From a virus, in the IMG/VR virus record IMGVR_UViG_3300028388_004174, positions 1-20,536 of that record: a stretch of DNA of 20,536 nt; one strand, written 5' to 3'. The notes beneath the pieces are model-generated. The model made no database searches. It was not told where the DNA came from and was given only the letters and a program-made list of their open reading frames with translations. This document shows positions 1 through 5,774 of this stretch, one piece after another. The number at the start of each line of letters is the position of its first letter. The first letter of the stretch is position 1. Position numbers and translations under genes: made by a program.

Positions 1-87
1 GTTCAGCGCTTCGGCGATCTTCGCGTAAGTGGCATTGCGTGCCTTCATCGTGAGGACAAAATTGTCCTCTGCGTCAGTCCACTTCAT
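1..87 (-). CDS. Putative DNA-binding protein (SANT/HTH-like), partial, cut by window edge
   Basis: Only the first 29 residues are in the window, starting MKWTDAEDNFVLTM and continuing to the left edge with no stop. The Trp-Thr-x-x-Glu-Asp start followed by a predicted helix and 'YAKIAEAL' resembles the beginning of SANT/Myb-like or small helix-turn-helix domains common in phage regulators. The ATG overlaps the stop of the MazG-like gene in an ATGA motif (84-87), so it is the next gene of the same leftward operon. Family membership is a weak guess from so few residues; that it is a real gene is better supported, by the coupling. Confidence 0.5.
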   Translation of the reverse strand, partial: MKWTDAEDNFVLTMKARNATYAKIAEALN

Positions 88-551
88 GCTTTTGCCCCTT
101 TGATTACAGCGCGGATGTCCGGCGGCGTGTAGTTCGGGCCTTTTAGCACCTTGCCATCCTCACGCAGGATCGGCTTACCGTCCTCGCCTAGCTTGCTCAT
201 GTTGGCCCGGTGAATCTCCTTGCGCACGTCGTCAAGCGGGATGCCGTAGGCCAGCGCCGTCCCGTCTGCGATCACGCCGATGTCGCCTAGTGCGTCAGCG
301 ATGGCCACTAAATCACTGTCTAGTTCCGCGTTCAAATATTCGGCCATCTCTTCGGCCATCAGGCCGATCCGCAGATATCTGTCACCGCCTTTTTCTTTCG
401 CTTTGTCTGCTAAACACTCTAACGCGGAAATCGCTAACATTGGTTCTGCCAGTTCCAGCGGCTCAACACTAAGCCTAGGCAAGCGCGGTTCCGTTTGCAC
501 AGGGTGGCCAACCGCCTCGTGGAACTCTCGCTGGTCGTCGAGGTGGCTCAT
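84..551 (-). CDS. MazG-like nucleotide pyrophosphohydrolase
   Basis: Predicted all-alpha NTP pyrophosphohydrolase (MazG/PRA-PH superfamily), which hydrolyses (d)NTPs to (d)NMPs and pyrophosphate; phage copies may trim nucleotide pools or alarmones. The middle of the protein carries the acidic signature: an EE-x-x-E helix (LMAEEMAEYLNAEL) followed about 12 residues later by DALGDIGVIADGTALAYGI, the second metal-binding helix. The conserved tail EIHRANMSKLGEDGKP and GPNYTPPDI is typical of the phage/enterobacterial branch. I chose ATG 551 (MSHLDD, 155 aa) because it overlaps the SSB stop as ATGA and has an AGGGGG ribosome site; a GTG at 566 is possible but less likely. Follows SSB in the replication operon. 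Confidence 0.85.
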   Translation of the reverse strand: MSHLDDQREFHEAVGHPVQTEPRLPRLSVEPLELAEPMLAISALECLADKAKEKGGDRYLRIGLMAEEMAEYLNAELDSDLVAIADALGDIGVIADGTALAYGIPLDDVRKEIHRANMSKLGEDGKPILREDGKVLKGPNYTPPDIRAVIKGAKA

Positions 552-988
552 GTCCACCCCCTGCACGCAACGTCAAAGGGGATTTCGTCCTCGAAGCCAC
601 CGCCTGCGTGAACATCAGGCGGAGCCTGGTAGTCCTGTGACTCACTGGACTTTGAGCCGCCTAGCATCTGGAGCTGGCTGACATTAATCTCAGTCGTGTA
701 CCGATCGTTGCCGGTCTTGTCCTGCCACTTGCGCGTTTGGATGCGGCCTTCGACATACAGAGCGTCGCCCTTGTGGACATACCTCGACACTACCGCTTTA
801 GCTAGCTTGCCCCACACCACGCAGCGGTGCCACTCGGTTTTTTCCTGCGGCTGGCCGTTCTTGTCTTTCCAACTCTCGCTCGTTGCCAGGCTGAACGTCG
901 CCACACCTTGACCAGCCTGCGTGTAGCGCATTTCCGGCTCTTGCCCGACGCGCCCGATCAGGATTGCTTTATTTACTCCGCCTTTCAC
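548..988 (-). CDS. ssb: Single-stranded DNA-binding protein
   Basis: Coats single-stranded DNA during phage replication and recombination. The N-terminal ~110 residues form a clear bacterial-type OB fold: NKAILIGRVGQEPEMRYT, ATFSLATSESWKDK, EWHRCVVWGKLAKAV and GDALYVEGRIQTRKW are all hallmark segments. A short Gly/Ser/Gln-rich linker leads to the acidic tip FEDEIPF. In bacterial SSBs the IPF motif is the extreme C terminus and docks partner proteins; here eight more residues (DVACRGWT) follow. The start is GTG 988, with AGGAG seven bases upstream; no ATG is available. It overlaps the upstream small gene by 20 nt and the MazG-like gene by 4 nt. Confidence 0.95.
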   Translation of the reverse strand: MKGGVNKAILIGRVGQEPEMRYTQAGQGVATFSLATSESWKDKNGQPQEKTEWHRCVVWGKLAKAVVSRYVHKGDALYVEGRIQTRKWQDKTGNDRYTTEINVSQLQMLGGSKSSESQDYQAPPDVHAGGGFEDEIPFDVACRGWT

Positions 989-1178
989 TGTTTTCTCCTG
1001 CGGTTAACAGCTCGTCATAGTATAGCTCAACATCTAACAGTTCGCCTAACTCTTGCGCCTGGTGGATGTCCTCTATGCGCCTACGCACAGCGCCGCGTCG
1101 AAGGTCTGCCTCGGTCGACTGCTCCGGCGGTTTCGTGCGCGGCGGGATGACAAAGTTCGTCCAGCCATGATTAGCCAT
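969..1178 (-). CDS. Small conserved-looking phage protein, function unknown
   Basis: 69 aa, starting MANHGWTNFVIPPRTKPPEQ. I do not recognise a family. The N-terminal part is Pro-rich and the rest is charged and probably helical (RRIEDIHQAQELGELLDVELYYDELL), with no membrane segment. The start at ATG 1178 is supported by GGAGG eight bases upstream and by the ATGGCTAA overlap with the stop of the helicase-loader-like gene; the frame stays open upstream to 1202, but that lies inside the neighbour. It ends 20 nt inside ssb. Its place between a helicase-loader-like gene and ssb suggests a role in replication, which is inference only. Confidence 0.7.
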   Translation of the reverse strand: MANHGWTNFVIPPRTKPPEQSTEADLRRGAVRRRIEDIHQAQELGELLDVELYYDELLTAGENSERRSK

Positions 1179-1794
1179 TCTGCGCCTCCAGTAGTCCTGC
1201 AATGCCCTTGCCGCCAGTAAGCAACGGCTTTGTCCCGTTCTTTTGGTTCTCTATGCGATGCCGCGCGTCCGGTAGGGCTTCCAGTGAAACCGGGTCCGGC
1301 GCCGTCAGAAACATTTGTTCCTCCCACGCGATCCTGTCCGGCTCCCGCTGCCCTATCGGCCGCGTAAGCCACCAGCGCGGGCGATCCGTCTTACCGGCGA
1401 TGGCGGACTTGTAGCTCTCGATGAACGCCATCCGGGCGCCGACCATATCGCCCCGGTCGATGGAGTCATGGCAAGCAGCAAGCCCTGCCATGATCTCGTC
1501 CGTGACCCAGCCGCCTTCGTACTCGCTCTTCGGCACGCGATTCCACGCTTCCTCAGGCGCAGGGTGCGGGTTGAGCGCTTCGACGATGTTAGCGATGCGC
1601 GGGAGGAACTCCGACGTTTCGAGCTGCTTGGCCATCAACCCCTCAAACTGCTCGATGCTCACGCGCGCCCGCATCGTGCGCCACCACAGCTTGGCTGCCG
1701 CCTCGGTCAACGTCTTGCCGTAGTAGTCATAAACCGCCGCCAGAGTGTCCTGGAAGCGGGTCTTGTCGGCATCAGTCAAGGTTGAAGTATTCAC
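1171..1794 (-). CDS. Putative replicative helicase loader-like phage replication protein
   Basis: About 207 aa. The N-terminal half (VYDYYGKTLTEAAAKLWWRTM, then IEQFEGLMAKQLETSEFLPRIANIVEAL) has the helical pattern of phage helicase loader/inhibitor domains of the G39P type: an aromatic 'Y..' helix, a W-W helix and 'FLP.IA.I'. Such proteins recruit the replicative helicase to the origin. The C-terminal half is Trp/Pro-rich (RPRWWLTRPIG) and not recognised. GTG 1794 has GGAG nine bases upstream; GTG 1809 is the alternative (212 aa). It overlaps the upstream 74-aa gene by about 23 nt and lies just before the small gene and ssb. The G39P link is a pattern judgement; P-like or DnaT-like loaders are alternatives. 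Confidence 0.7.
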   Translation of the reverse strand: MNTSTLTDADKTRFQDTLAAVYDYYGKTLTEAAAKLWWRTMRARVSIEQFEGLMAKQLETSEFLPRIANIVEALNPHPAPEEAWNRVPKSEYEGGWVTDEIMAGLAACHDSIDRGDMVGARMAFIESYKSAIAGKTDRPRWWLTRPIGQREPDRIAWEEQMFLTAPDPVSLEALPDARHRIENQKNGTKPLLTGGKGIAGLLEAQNG

Positions 1795-1996
1795 GCCGCT
1801 TTGCTCCACGGTTGTTGCCTTTGGGCGGGAATACTCCCGTCCACCTGTTGCGTATCGTCGTGTCCACCATTTCGCGCTGCTGCTCCGGCGTGTGCCGGCT
1901 CAGCAGGGTGACGACCTTCTTTGCCGCCAGGGGCGTGAGAGGCTTGCGGATGTCCTTGCGATGCGCCAAGAAATCCTCCCACGCTTGGCCGTCCAC
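1772..1996 (-). CDS. Detached C-terminal domain of a phage replication protein
   Basis: 74 aa. The sequence AWEDFLAHRKDIRKPLTPLAA...VVTLLSRHTPEQQREMVDTTIRNRWTGVFPPK matches the short domain usually found at the C terminus of phage replisome-organiser or DUF1376-type proteins ('W..F...R......LT..A....L..L.......I..SI..GW.GLFP'). Here it stands alone. The reading frame is open for a few codons upstream of the GTG at 1996 and reads VIPPDVDGQAW, also typical of the domain, but that stretch lies in the -1 frame at the end of the DUF1376 gene. It may be translated alone by coupling, be joined by frameshift, or be a remnant. It overlaps the helicase-loader-like gene. Confidence 0.65.
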   Translation of the reverse strand: MDGQAWEDFLAHRKDIRKPLTPLAAKKVVTLLSRHTPEQQREMVDTTIRNRWTGVFPPKGNNRGAKRREYFNLD

Positions 1997-2007
1997 GTCC
2001 GGGGGGA

Positions 2008-2316
2008 TTACGACTTCTTACCGGCGGCCGATTGCCTAGCCTTCCGGTCCTCCAGCCGCTCACGCTCGACCTCCAGCCGCTTGTTGACCCATCCGCGCTC
2101 CTCCAGCGTCCAGTAGTTCTGGAGGATGTAGCGCAGTGCTTCGATAGGAGGGTTGGCGGCCAGCCTGGCCAGGTGATCCATGTCGTCTGGAAGTGGTCCG
2201 CGCTGCCAGCTCACGGCCAGCAGCAGCAGGTAGACGCCGTGCTCGCAGCACGACAGGCCCATGGTGTCGGCGAGGTAGTCGCCGGGGAAGAACGCGAAGT
2301 AAGGACGTGCAGACAC
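2008..2316 (-). CDS. DUF1376-family phage protein (YdaU-like), short form
   Basis: Members of DUF1376 sit in phage replication modules and are thought to act with replication initiation; the biochemical role is unknown. The signature is clear: PYFAFFPGDYLADTMGLSCCEHGVYLLLL, then PLPDDMDHLARLA and the WTLEERGWVNKRLEVERER segment. The GTG at 2316 (VSARPYF, ~102 aa) fits the family start and has a GGGG-rich ribosome site; the frame also opens from a TTG at 2367, giving a Pro-rich extension I consider unlikely. The protein stops at ARQSAAGKKS, where relatives usually continue into a linker and second domain; that domain appears downstream in another frame. Confidence 0.8.
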   Translation of the reverse strand: MSARPYFAFFPGDYLADTMGLSCCEHGVYLLLLAVSWQRGPLPDDMDHLARLAANPPIEALRYILQNYWTLEERGWVNKRLEVERERLEDRKARQSAAGKKS

Positions 2317-2322
2317 AGAAAA

Positions 2323-2407
2323 CCCCGCTACTCGGGCGAGGGAGCCCGGCCAAGGGCGGGTCGGCAACGCAACGCGACCGCGTCCCTCGCCCCAATAGCG
2401 GGGCGAG
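2323..2407. repeat. Imperfect 21-bp inverted repeat with internal hairpins
   Basis: Positions 2323-2343 and 2383-2403 are reverse complements at 19 of 21 positions, separated by 39 bp. Each arm also folds on itself. In the right arm CTCGCCCC (2386-2393) pairs perfectly with GGGGCGAG (2400-2407) around a 6-nt loop. In the left arm CCCG (2324-2327) pairs with CGGG (2333-2336). No T-tract follows on either strand apart from a short GTTTTC after the left hairpin on the minus strand. It lies in the leader of the DUF1376 gene and may be an attenuator, a translation-control structure or part of an origin. Confidence 0.6.
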
Positions 2408-2454
2408 TCTTGCGTTGCTGTTTTGGCCTTGGGTGGCTAGCCCAAGGCGCATCT

Positions 2455-2460
2455 ATTATA
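2455..2460 (-). promoter_or_regulatory. Possible -10 box for the DUF1376-ssb-mazG segment
   Basis: The minus strand has a perfect TATAAT at 2460-2455, in the gap after the small membrane-protein gene. The only -35-like hexamer is TTGATG at 2486-2481 with a 20-bp spacer, longer than optimal, and there is no extended -10. If used, transcription would start near 2448 and the leader would contain the hairpins at 2323-2407. Weak support as a promoter. Confidence 0.3.
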
Positions 2461-2482
2461 CCGCGCCTCGTCTTTTGCGGCA

Positions 2483-2749
2483 TCAACCGCGCTTTGCCAC
2501 GCGCCACGACTTGACAGCGCAATGCAGCCGCATAGCCGAAACCGCGCCGATCCCGCCACCGAGGCTTATCCACGGCCATGCCGCCCAACCATCAAGCACA
2601 ATTGCGCCGACTACGGCAATTTCGCCGGCCGCTATCAGCATTGGCGTCAAAGCGGCCGCGATATAATGGCCCCCGGTGACGTTGAGCTGTTGGATTGCGC
2701 GACCGAAGACGAGTAGCGCGGTTGCCGCTGCTGCTATTGGCCCGGTCAT
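2483..2749 (-). CDS. Small membrane protein, function unknown
   Basis: 88 aa. It is strongly hydrophobic, with about two to three probable membrane segments: IAAAATALLVFGRAI near the N terminus, YIAAALTPMLIAAGEIAVVGAIVL in the middle, and a shorter WPWISLGGGIGAV. The ATG at 2749 overlaps the helicase stop as ATGA, so it should be co-translated with the helicase. It is not a recognisable holin and sits in a replication operon, not a lysis cassette. The overlap start and the hydrophobic pattern support a real gene, but no family is recognised. Confidence 0.6.
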   Translation of the reverse strand: MTGPIAAAATALLVFGRAIQQLNVTGGHYIAAALTPMLIAAGEIAVVGAIVLDGWAAWPWISLGGGIGAVSAMRLHCAVKSWRVAKRG

Positions 2750-4143
2750 GCTGCAACGCCCATGCGCATAAAACGCGGCAGCTCGATTGGTTCCTTGCCG
2801 CTGTAAATGTTGCTTTGTCTACGCTGCCCAAGTACTTCACTCTTAACGGATTCCGCGGTCTCAACCTTGAGCGCTTTCATCATCGCTTGTGCGTCCTTTT
2901 CTTTGCGCTCCAAGTTTGCTCTAACACTGCCCTCGAGGTCAGAGACAAACAAATATGCCGTTACTTTTCTTTTCTGTCCAAATCTCCAGCATCTACGGAT
3001 AGCTTGGTAATAAGACTCGTAGGAGTCCGTGACGCCAACAAATGCAACATGCGCACAGTGCTGCCAGTTTAACCCCATGCCTGCAATTTTTGGCTTAGTA
3101 ATGAGCACGCGAATATGCCCGTGTGCAAAATCACGAAGCGCCTGCTCTTTTCGCTCTGGCGTGTCATTGCCCCTAATCTCAACAGCATCAGGTATCGCTG
3201 CACGCAGGGCGTCTGCCTCTGCATTTAGCTCGCACCACACTATCCAAGGCTCTTCATTGCCGTTTACCCTTGCTGCGCAAGCGTCGACGCGATGACGCAA
3301 CGAATCTCTGCGCGCTTGCCGACGCTCCGATAACGTGCGGGCTTCTGTTGCAAACAGCTCGCCATTCTTTGGAGCCTGATCATTCGCTACCGATACCTGC
3401 TCAATTTGCAGTGGCGGCAAATCATACATAGACGCATCAAAGCCAAGGTCGGCCGGGCTTTGAATCATCGCGCCCCAAGATGAAACCCACCTCCAGAACT
3501 CGCCGCGAGCATGACCTTTTAGCCTCCAAGATTGAGTCTCGCCGCCGTCATGAACAAAGAACTCGGAAAGCATTTCGCTGCGCGTACACACGCCAAGAAA
3601 CTCTGCGTGCGTACCTAGCTCTGTCCAGTCGTTCGGTGCGGGCGTTGCCGTTGCACACAGGCGATACGGAGTGCTTGCAAAGGCATCCATCAACACGCGC
3701 AGTGTCTTAGCGTCATGGTGTTTGATGATGCTAGACTCGTCAAGAACTACTGCGCCAAAGCGCGACGCATCAAAGCGGTGCAAGCGCTCGTAATTGGTAA
3801 TGTTTAGCCCTGGGCGAACGTCTGCACCGTCGCGGGCATGGGTAACATTTACTCCAATTTCCCTCCCTTCCTCGCTTGTTTGCTCAGCCACAGCAAGCGG
3901 CGCAAGCATCAGCACATCAAGCCCCGTGCGCTCATACACAAGATGAGCCCATGCTATTTGTATTCTGCTTTTCCCGAGTCCTGTATCCGCAAAGACGGCT
4001 GCGCGGCCTTTTCGGCAAGCCCATCTCACTAGCGCGCCTTGATGCGGGAATAGTCTCAGATGATCAATGTCGCGCGCCGCCACGTCAAAACCCTGTGGCT
4101 CATGTGCGCGCAGTTTACTATCGAGAAAAAGGCCGTAATCCAT
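2746..4143 (-). CDS. SF2/SNF2-like DEAD-box helicase
   Basis: ATP-dependent DNA helicase or translocase of superfamily 2, about 465 aa. Residues are counted from GTG 4146. Walker A ADTGLGKS is at about 53-60; the DExx box is DESS at 136-139 (VVLDESSIIK); motif III ATATPAPND is at 165-173; motif V KIAGMGLNWQ is at 353-362; motif VI QAIRRCWRFGQ is at 381-391, with the arginine finger region and the Q typical of SNF2-type proteins. All motor motifs look intact. I prefer ATG 4143, which overlaps the methyltransferase stop as TGATG behind GGGGG; GTG 4146 is equally possible. In related phages this helicase is encoded beside or fused to a DNA methyltransferase, as here. It likely acts in replication or restart. 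Confidence 0.9.
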   Translation of the reverse strand: MDYGLFLDSKLRAHEPQGFDVAARDIDHLRLFPHQGALVRWACRKGRAAVFADTGLGKSRIQIAWAHLVYERTGLDVLMLAPLAVAEQTSEEGREIGVNVTHARDGADVRPGLNITNYERLHRFDASRFGAVVLDESSIIKHHDAKTLRVLMDAFASTPYRLCATATPAPNDWTELGTHAEFLGVCTRSEMLSEFFVHDGGETQSWRLKGHARGEFWRWVSSWGAMIQSPADLGFDASMYDLPPLQIEQVSVANDQAPKNGELFATEARTLSERRQARRDSLRHRVDACAARVNGNEEPWIVWCELNAEADALRAAIPDAVEIRGNDTPERKEQALRDFAHGHIRVLITKPKIAGMGLNWQHCAHVAFVGVTDSYESYYQAIRRCWRFGQKRKVTAYLFVSDLEGSVRANLERKEKDAQAMMKALKVETAESVKSEVLGQRRQSNIYSGKEPIELPRFMRMGVAA

Positions 4144-4817
4144 CACAACACCCCCGCAAACAGATCGCCTTGGGCGCCTTGGTTTTGCAGGTTGCGCATC
4201 GCCTGCTGGTAATAACTCTCCTTCAGCTCGACGCCGACAAATCTTCGACCGAGCTCAAGCGCCACGTATCCCTCAGAGCCGATACCCGCGAAAGGCGATA
4301 GCACAATATCGCCAGGATTCGTCCATAAATCTATGCCCCGGCGTATTACCTCAAGCTGCAATGGGCAAATGTGGCGCTCGTCATCATGCTCTCGCGCGCT
4401 GCGATATTGCAGCGTATCGCCCGGATCAATATCGGTCCAGACAGGCGACGCAACGCGCTGCCATTTATCAACCGGATAGCTTTGCGGGTCGTGAGTCACT
4501 TTCTGCGACTGCTCACCTGGCGTGCGCATCGTGATGAGATAATCCGGTATGCCTTGCCGGCTCATGGCCGCATTGCCTCGCACCGTTTTATGCAGCAGGC
4601 CAAGCGCTTTTGTGCGCTGCATGGCAGTAACCGGGTCTTTCCAAATGACAACCTCTGAGTGATAAATAAACCCATCTGCTTGAAACGCGCGGATTAGATC
4701 GCCCCTGAAATCGCGCAAGCCGATATAGCCGTCCCGTTCCTTTGAGGTCGGGATCAGCTTGCAATGAAAACTGATGTCTCTTCCCGGCATCATCACTCGG
4801 CGCAGCTCTTTGATCAA
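4143..4817 (-). pseudogene. N-terminally truncated DNA methyltransferase (beta class)
   Basis: Clear C-terminal two-thirds of a phage adenine/cytosine-N4 methyltransferase. PGRDISFHCKLIPTSKERDG, YIGLRDFRGDLIRAF, SEVVIWKDPVTAMQRTKALG and ERHICPLQLEVIRRG are family signatures, and the SAM-binding motif FAGIGSEG is at about 176-183. In this beta-class order the catalytic S/DPPY/F motif IV lies N-terminal of this part and is absent. Homology-like sequence continues upstream in frame as NVRNDKEFFEHFAYL to an in-frame TAG at 4860, where it stops. The only starts are TTG 4817 or an internal ATG, both with weak ribosome sites. A catalytically dead remnant is most likely; a regulatory or DNA-binding fragment is possible. 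The helicase follows with overlap. Confidence 0.75.
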
Positions 4818-4876
4818 ATACGCAAAATGCTCAAAGAACTCTTTATCGTTTCGTACATTCTAGTGCATTGGTGATA

Positions 4877-4910
4877 GCCATTGCGTGATGGTGACGCATC
4901 ACGCAATGGC
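4877..4910. repeat. Perfect 14-bp inverted repeat, 6-nt spacer
   Basis: GCCATTGCGTGATG (4877-4890) is perfectly complementary to CATCACGCAATGGC (4897-4910) around GTGACG. It begins three bases after the stop of the small HTH gene and ends about 16 bp before the break point of the truncated methyltransferase. There is no T-tract on either strand, so it is not a standard intrinsic terminator. It could be a Rho-related or antitermination structure, a palindromic repeat that mediated the deletion, or a regulator binding site. Confidence 0.75.
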
Positions 4911-4913
4911 GCC

Positions 4914-5087
4914 TCAATCTGCCCAAACCTGCCCGCTCACAATACGAGAAACGCTGCATTGCCGAATGCCGTAGCGCTCTGCAAGCTCGCGCTGATTGGC
5001 CTCTCTGGCAAAGTACGCGCGGCGTATCTCTTGTGCCCGCTCAGGCGTCATGTTCCTGTACCTGCTTTTCGGCCTGTGTTGCGTCAT
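4914..5087 (-). CDS. Small helix-turn-helix DNA-binding protein
   Basis: 57 aa, starting MTQHRPKSRYRNMTPERAQEI. The C-terminal part, with ELAERYGIRQCSVSRIVSG, is a compact helix-turn-helix of the resolvase/sigma-like type often seen in small phage proteins ('L.EKYGVSQ..VSRI..G..W'). The basic N terminus would contact DNA. ATG 5087 is chosen because GGAGGTG sits eight bases upstream; the longer open frame to 5216 is antiparallel-like low-complexity sequence inside the neighbour. It overlaps the preceding gene by 47 nt, an unusually long overlap in this window. It is probably a regulator; its target is unknown. Confidence 0.7.
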   Translation of the reverse strand: MTQHRPKSRYRNMTPERAQEIRRAYFAREANQRELAERYGIRQCSVSRIVSGQVWAD

Positions 5088-5355
5088 CTTCGCACCTCCG
5101 TCGTGCTTCTTCTGCTGTGTCAAACGTCCCGAGCCATTCCCGCGGCTGCGGGATGCGCTCGCCTGCTTCGTAGTGCGCCTTCGGCTCCTCGCCGCTCCAG
5201 TGGGTGGCTTCGCCATCGCGCCATGCGCGATAGTCCCAACCTTCAGCCCGATCCGGCCCTAGCGCGATAAAGCGCCACGCGTCGCCGACGCGAATGGCTG
5301 TGACGCGATGCCCTGTGTCAGAGTCCTGCCACGATGCGCCGCGTGTCCAGATCAT
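5041..5355 (-). CDS. Small phage protein of unknown function
   Basis: 104 aa, starting MIWTRGASWQDSDTGHRVTA. It is soluble, Trp-rich and acidic towards the C terminus. The N-terminal two-thirds look like a small beta sheet (HRVTAIRVGDAWRFIALGPD), followed by a helix (TFDTAEEARRRCEDDATQAEK). Similar short proteins occur in phage early regions but I cannot assign a function. Its ATG overlaps the stop of the Cro-like gene as ATGA (5352-5355), so it is the second gene of the leftward early transcript. Confidence 0.7.
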   Translation of the reverse strand: MIWTRGASWQDSDTGHRVTAIRVGDAWRFIALGPDRAEGWDYRAWRDGEATHWSGEEPKAHYEAGERIPQPREWLGTFDTAEEARRRCEDDATQAEKQVQEHDA

Positions 5356-5549
5356 TCGAACAACTCCGGCAGCAGCTCCTCACGCGGCACGCCCGTAGCG
5401 CGCTCCACTGCCACAGCCCACTCCCACGGGATCGAGCGCTTGTCGTTGCGCACGCGCCACGATATCGCCGCCTGCGACGTGCCGACAATCCGAGCAAGCG
5501 CGCTCTGGCTGCCGGCGGCCTGGATGCATCTGTCTAGTGGTGTGTCCAT
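5352..5549 (-). CDS. Cro/YdaS-like DNA-binding protein
   Basis: 65 aa. A five-helix Cro-type HTH: CIQAAGSQSALARIVGTSQAAISWRV places the helix-turn-helix at about residues 14-34, followed by the YdaS/Cro-typical IPWEWAVAVERATGV.REELLPELF. Small proteins of this type act as Cro-like repressors at the early switch of lambdoid phages; some were described as antitoxins (YdaS). It is the first gene of the leftward operon and faces the rightward operon across a 225-bp control region, as expected for a switch gene that binds there. The start codon lies 8 nt from a good -10 box, so the mRNA is probably leaderless and no ribosome site is present. Confidence 0.85.
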   Translation of the reverse strand: MDTPLDRCIQAAGSQSALARIVGTSQAAISWRVRNDKRSIPWEWAVAVERATGVPREELLPELFE

Positions 5550-5557
5550 GGGGGCGA

Positions 5558-5586
5558 AGTATAGCTACAAGTTTTTTTGATGTCTA
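5558..5586 (-). promoter_or_regulatory. Leftward early promoter (near-leaderless)
   Basis: On the minus strand, TAGACA (5586-5581) and TATACT (5563-5558) are separated by exactly 17 bp, each one base from consensus, with an A-tract in the spacer. Predicted start of transcription is at 5551-5549, at or just before the ATG at 5549. It drives the Cro-like gene and probably the whole replication operon. Confidence 0.75.
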
Positions 5587-5589
5587 CGC

Positions 5590-5618
5590 TTGACGTGTGT
5601 TTATGGCTCGGCTACAGT
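5590..5618 (+). promoter_or_regulatory. Rightward early promoter
   Basis: TTGACG (5590-5595) and TACAGT (5613-5618) are separated by 17 bp, a good sigma70 match. It is back-to-back with the leftward promoter, the two -35 boxes being 4 bp apart, so one bound repressor could control both. Transcription would start near 5625 and give a leader of about 150 nt containing the GGCNN array and a hairpin. Confidence 0.7.
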
Positions 5619-5635
5619 ATGCCTCATGCCAGCGA

Positions 5636-5694
5636 GGCAAGGCGGGGCTTGGCAGGGCCGGGCAAGGCGCGGCAAGACACGGCAGGCGAGGCAA
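5636..5694 (+). repeat. GGCNN pentanucleotide array 1
   Basis: Twelve near-contiguous 5-nt units with fixed GGC and variable last two bases: GGCAA, GGCGG, GGCTT, GGCAG, GGCCG, GGCAA, GGCGC, GGCAA, then one off-consensus GACAC, a 4-nt GGCA, GGCGA and GGCAA. It lies in the 5' leader of the rightward early transcript. Positions 5670-5687 are identical to 7183-7200 in the second array. Because the period is 5, it is not a codon repeat. Confidence 0.85.
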
Positions 5695-5704
5695 AGACCG
5701 ATGT

Positions 5705-5724
5705 GGGCGACGGTTAAATCGCCC
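5705..5724 (+). promoter_or_regulatory. Leader hairpin before the 271-aa gene
   Basis: GGGCGA (5705-5710) pairs with TCGCCC (5719-5724) around an 8-nt A/T-rich loop, between the GGCNN array and the start codon at 5775. No T-tract follows, so it is more likely an RNA structure in the leader than a terminator. Confidence 0.4.
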
Positions 5725-5774
5725 TAGCAACAGCGCAGCAATGATCGCTGCAAAACAGAAAGAGAGACAAACCA

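Noticed and set aside
280-681. Plus-strand open frame opposite the MazG-like and SSB genes
   Set aside because: Ser/Arg-rich antisense sequence to two well-supported genes, with no ribosome site and no recognisable domain.
1315-1785. 156-codon plus-strand frame
   Set aside because: Exact antisense of the helicase-loader-like gene; Arg/His-rich composition typical of GC-rich shadows.
2328-2588. Minus-strand frame beginning MGGMAVDKP
   Set aside because: Overlaps the end of the membrane-protein gene and the hairpin region in another phase, Arg-rich, no family signal, no coupling to neighbours.
4877-4910. Rho-independent terminator
   Set aside because: The stem is strong but no run of T follows on either strand.
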